Positions 63,801 through 64,000 of a DNA stretch of 64,000 nucleotides are shown piece after piece. Within the stretch, counting starts at the first letter, position 1, and every line of letters begins with the position of its first letter. A program made the translations under genes and the position numbers. Under the pieces are notes generated by a model. The model had not been told where the DNA came from. It did not search any database and was given only the letters and a program-made list of their open reading frames with translations. The DNA is from Rotaria macrura (taxonomy: Eukaryota > Rotifera > Eurotatoria > Philodinida > Philodinidae): contig OENT01000267.1 of NCBI GenBank assembly GCA_900239685.1, forward strand, positions 62,001-126,000, in the 5' to 3' direction.

Positions 63801-63924
63801 CAATCATGTACTTGAACTTGATCAACAACAAAATATACAAGGTTTACATCGTTATGCAGCTATATCAAAAGTATCAACACAATTACAAAGTGTTCAACAT
63901 GCTATCCTACAACGATTTAATTAA
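60880..63924 (+). CDS. CSN2: COP9 signalosome subunit 2
   Basis: A core scaffold subunit of the COP9 signalosome, which removes NEDD8 from cullins; CSN2 is the subunit that contacts the cullin-RBX1 arm. Exons: 60880-61160, 62751-63016, 63076-63228, 63290-63924; about 444 residues, against 443 in human. Similarity is strong along the whole length. The acidic N-terminus is followed by [17 protein letters not shown] and WGFKALKQM, then [40 protein letters not shown] and the PCI domain at about 300-410 ([29 protein letters not shown]). The C-terminal winged helix includes NGKIDQVN. Intron 1 is 1.6 kb and the others are about 60 bp. No break or odd residue was seen. Confidence 0.97.
61161..62750. 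other. Long CSN2 intron 1, no gene seen
   Basis: A 1.6 kb AT-rich intron between the acidic N-terminal exon and the helical-repeat exon. No coding frame, RNA gene or repeat was recognised. Confidence 0.65.
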
Positions 63925-64000
63925 TTAGAAGCATTCATGTATTTCTTTTTGCTCTGATCTTCTCATTCTTTTTCTTTTTTGGACTGCATATAAATTATAT

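Overview
The window is AT-rich nuclear DNA of a small-genome animal. Its genes are split by many short GT-AG introns, mostly about 50-70 bp, with a few of 1-2.4 kb. The combination points to a bdelloid rotifer (Adineta/Rotaria type): ordinary metazoan housekeeping genes (BET bromodomain protein, USP19, Gs-alpha, CSN2), a B-box/coiled-coil protein of a style I associate with bdelloids, and a tandem pair of fungal-type permeases near a DNA transposon. This assignment is inference from gene content; no rRNA or other marker is present.

Layout. Positions 1-16 kb look like an accessory segment. It holds the last exon of an unidentified + strand gene (373-493), then two - strand copies of an anion:cation symporter family MFS permease (2321-4917 and 8155-9832). 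Next comes a 4.7 kb hAT-like element (11249-15937) with about 1.05 kb terminal inverted repeats, degenerate 8-bp target duplications, a nested palindromic element and no visible transposase. From 18.6 kb on, the genes are conserved animal genes: a BET protein (- strand, 18587-23773, 14 exons), USP19 (+, 27670-37447, 20 exons), a small heat shock protein with two alpha-crystallin domains (+, 39190-40984), a B-box/coiled-coil protein (+, 44805-46695), Gs-alpha (-, 49491-53245, 10 exons), a BTB protein (+, 57832-60812) and CSN2 (+, 60880-63924). Exon joins were chosen by splice consensus, reading phase and family similarity read by eye. Every multi-exon model closes in phase.

How the genes relate. 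Four genes touch ubiquitin biology: USP19 (deubiquitinase), a B-box protein, a BTB protein (a class that often serves as CUL3 adaptors) and CSN2 (cullin deneddylation). The BTB stop codon and the CSN2 start codon are only 67 bp apart on the same strand, with a strong splice-acceptor-like site between them. Rotifers are known to use spliced-leader trans-splicing, so these two could form a small operon. The permease copies share a mosaic of nearly identical and clearly diverged blocks, as expected from gene conversion after duplication.

Long gene-poor stretches lie at 4.9-8.1, 9.8-11.2, 16-18.6, 23.8-27.7, 37.4-39.2, 41-44.8, 46.7-49.5 and 53.3-57.8 kb. I saw no tRNA, rRNA, CRISPR array or telomeric repeat.
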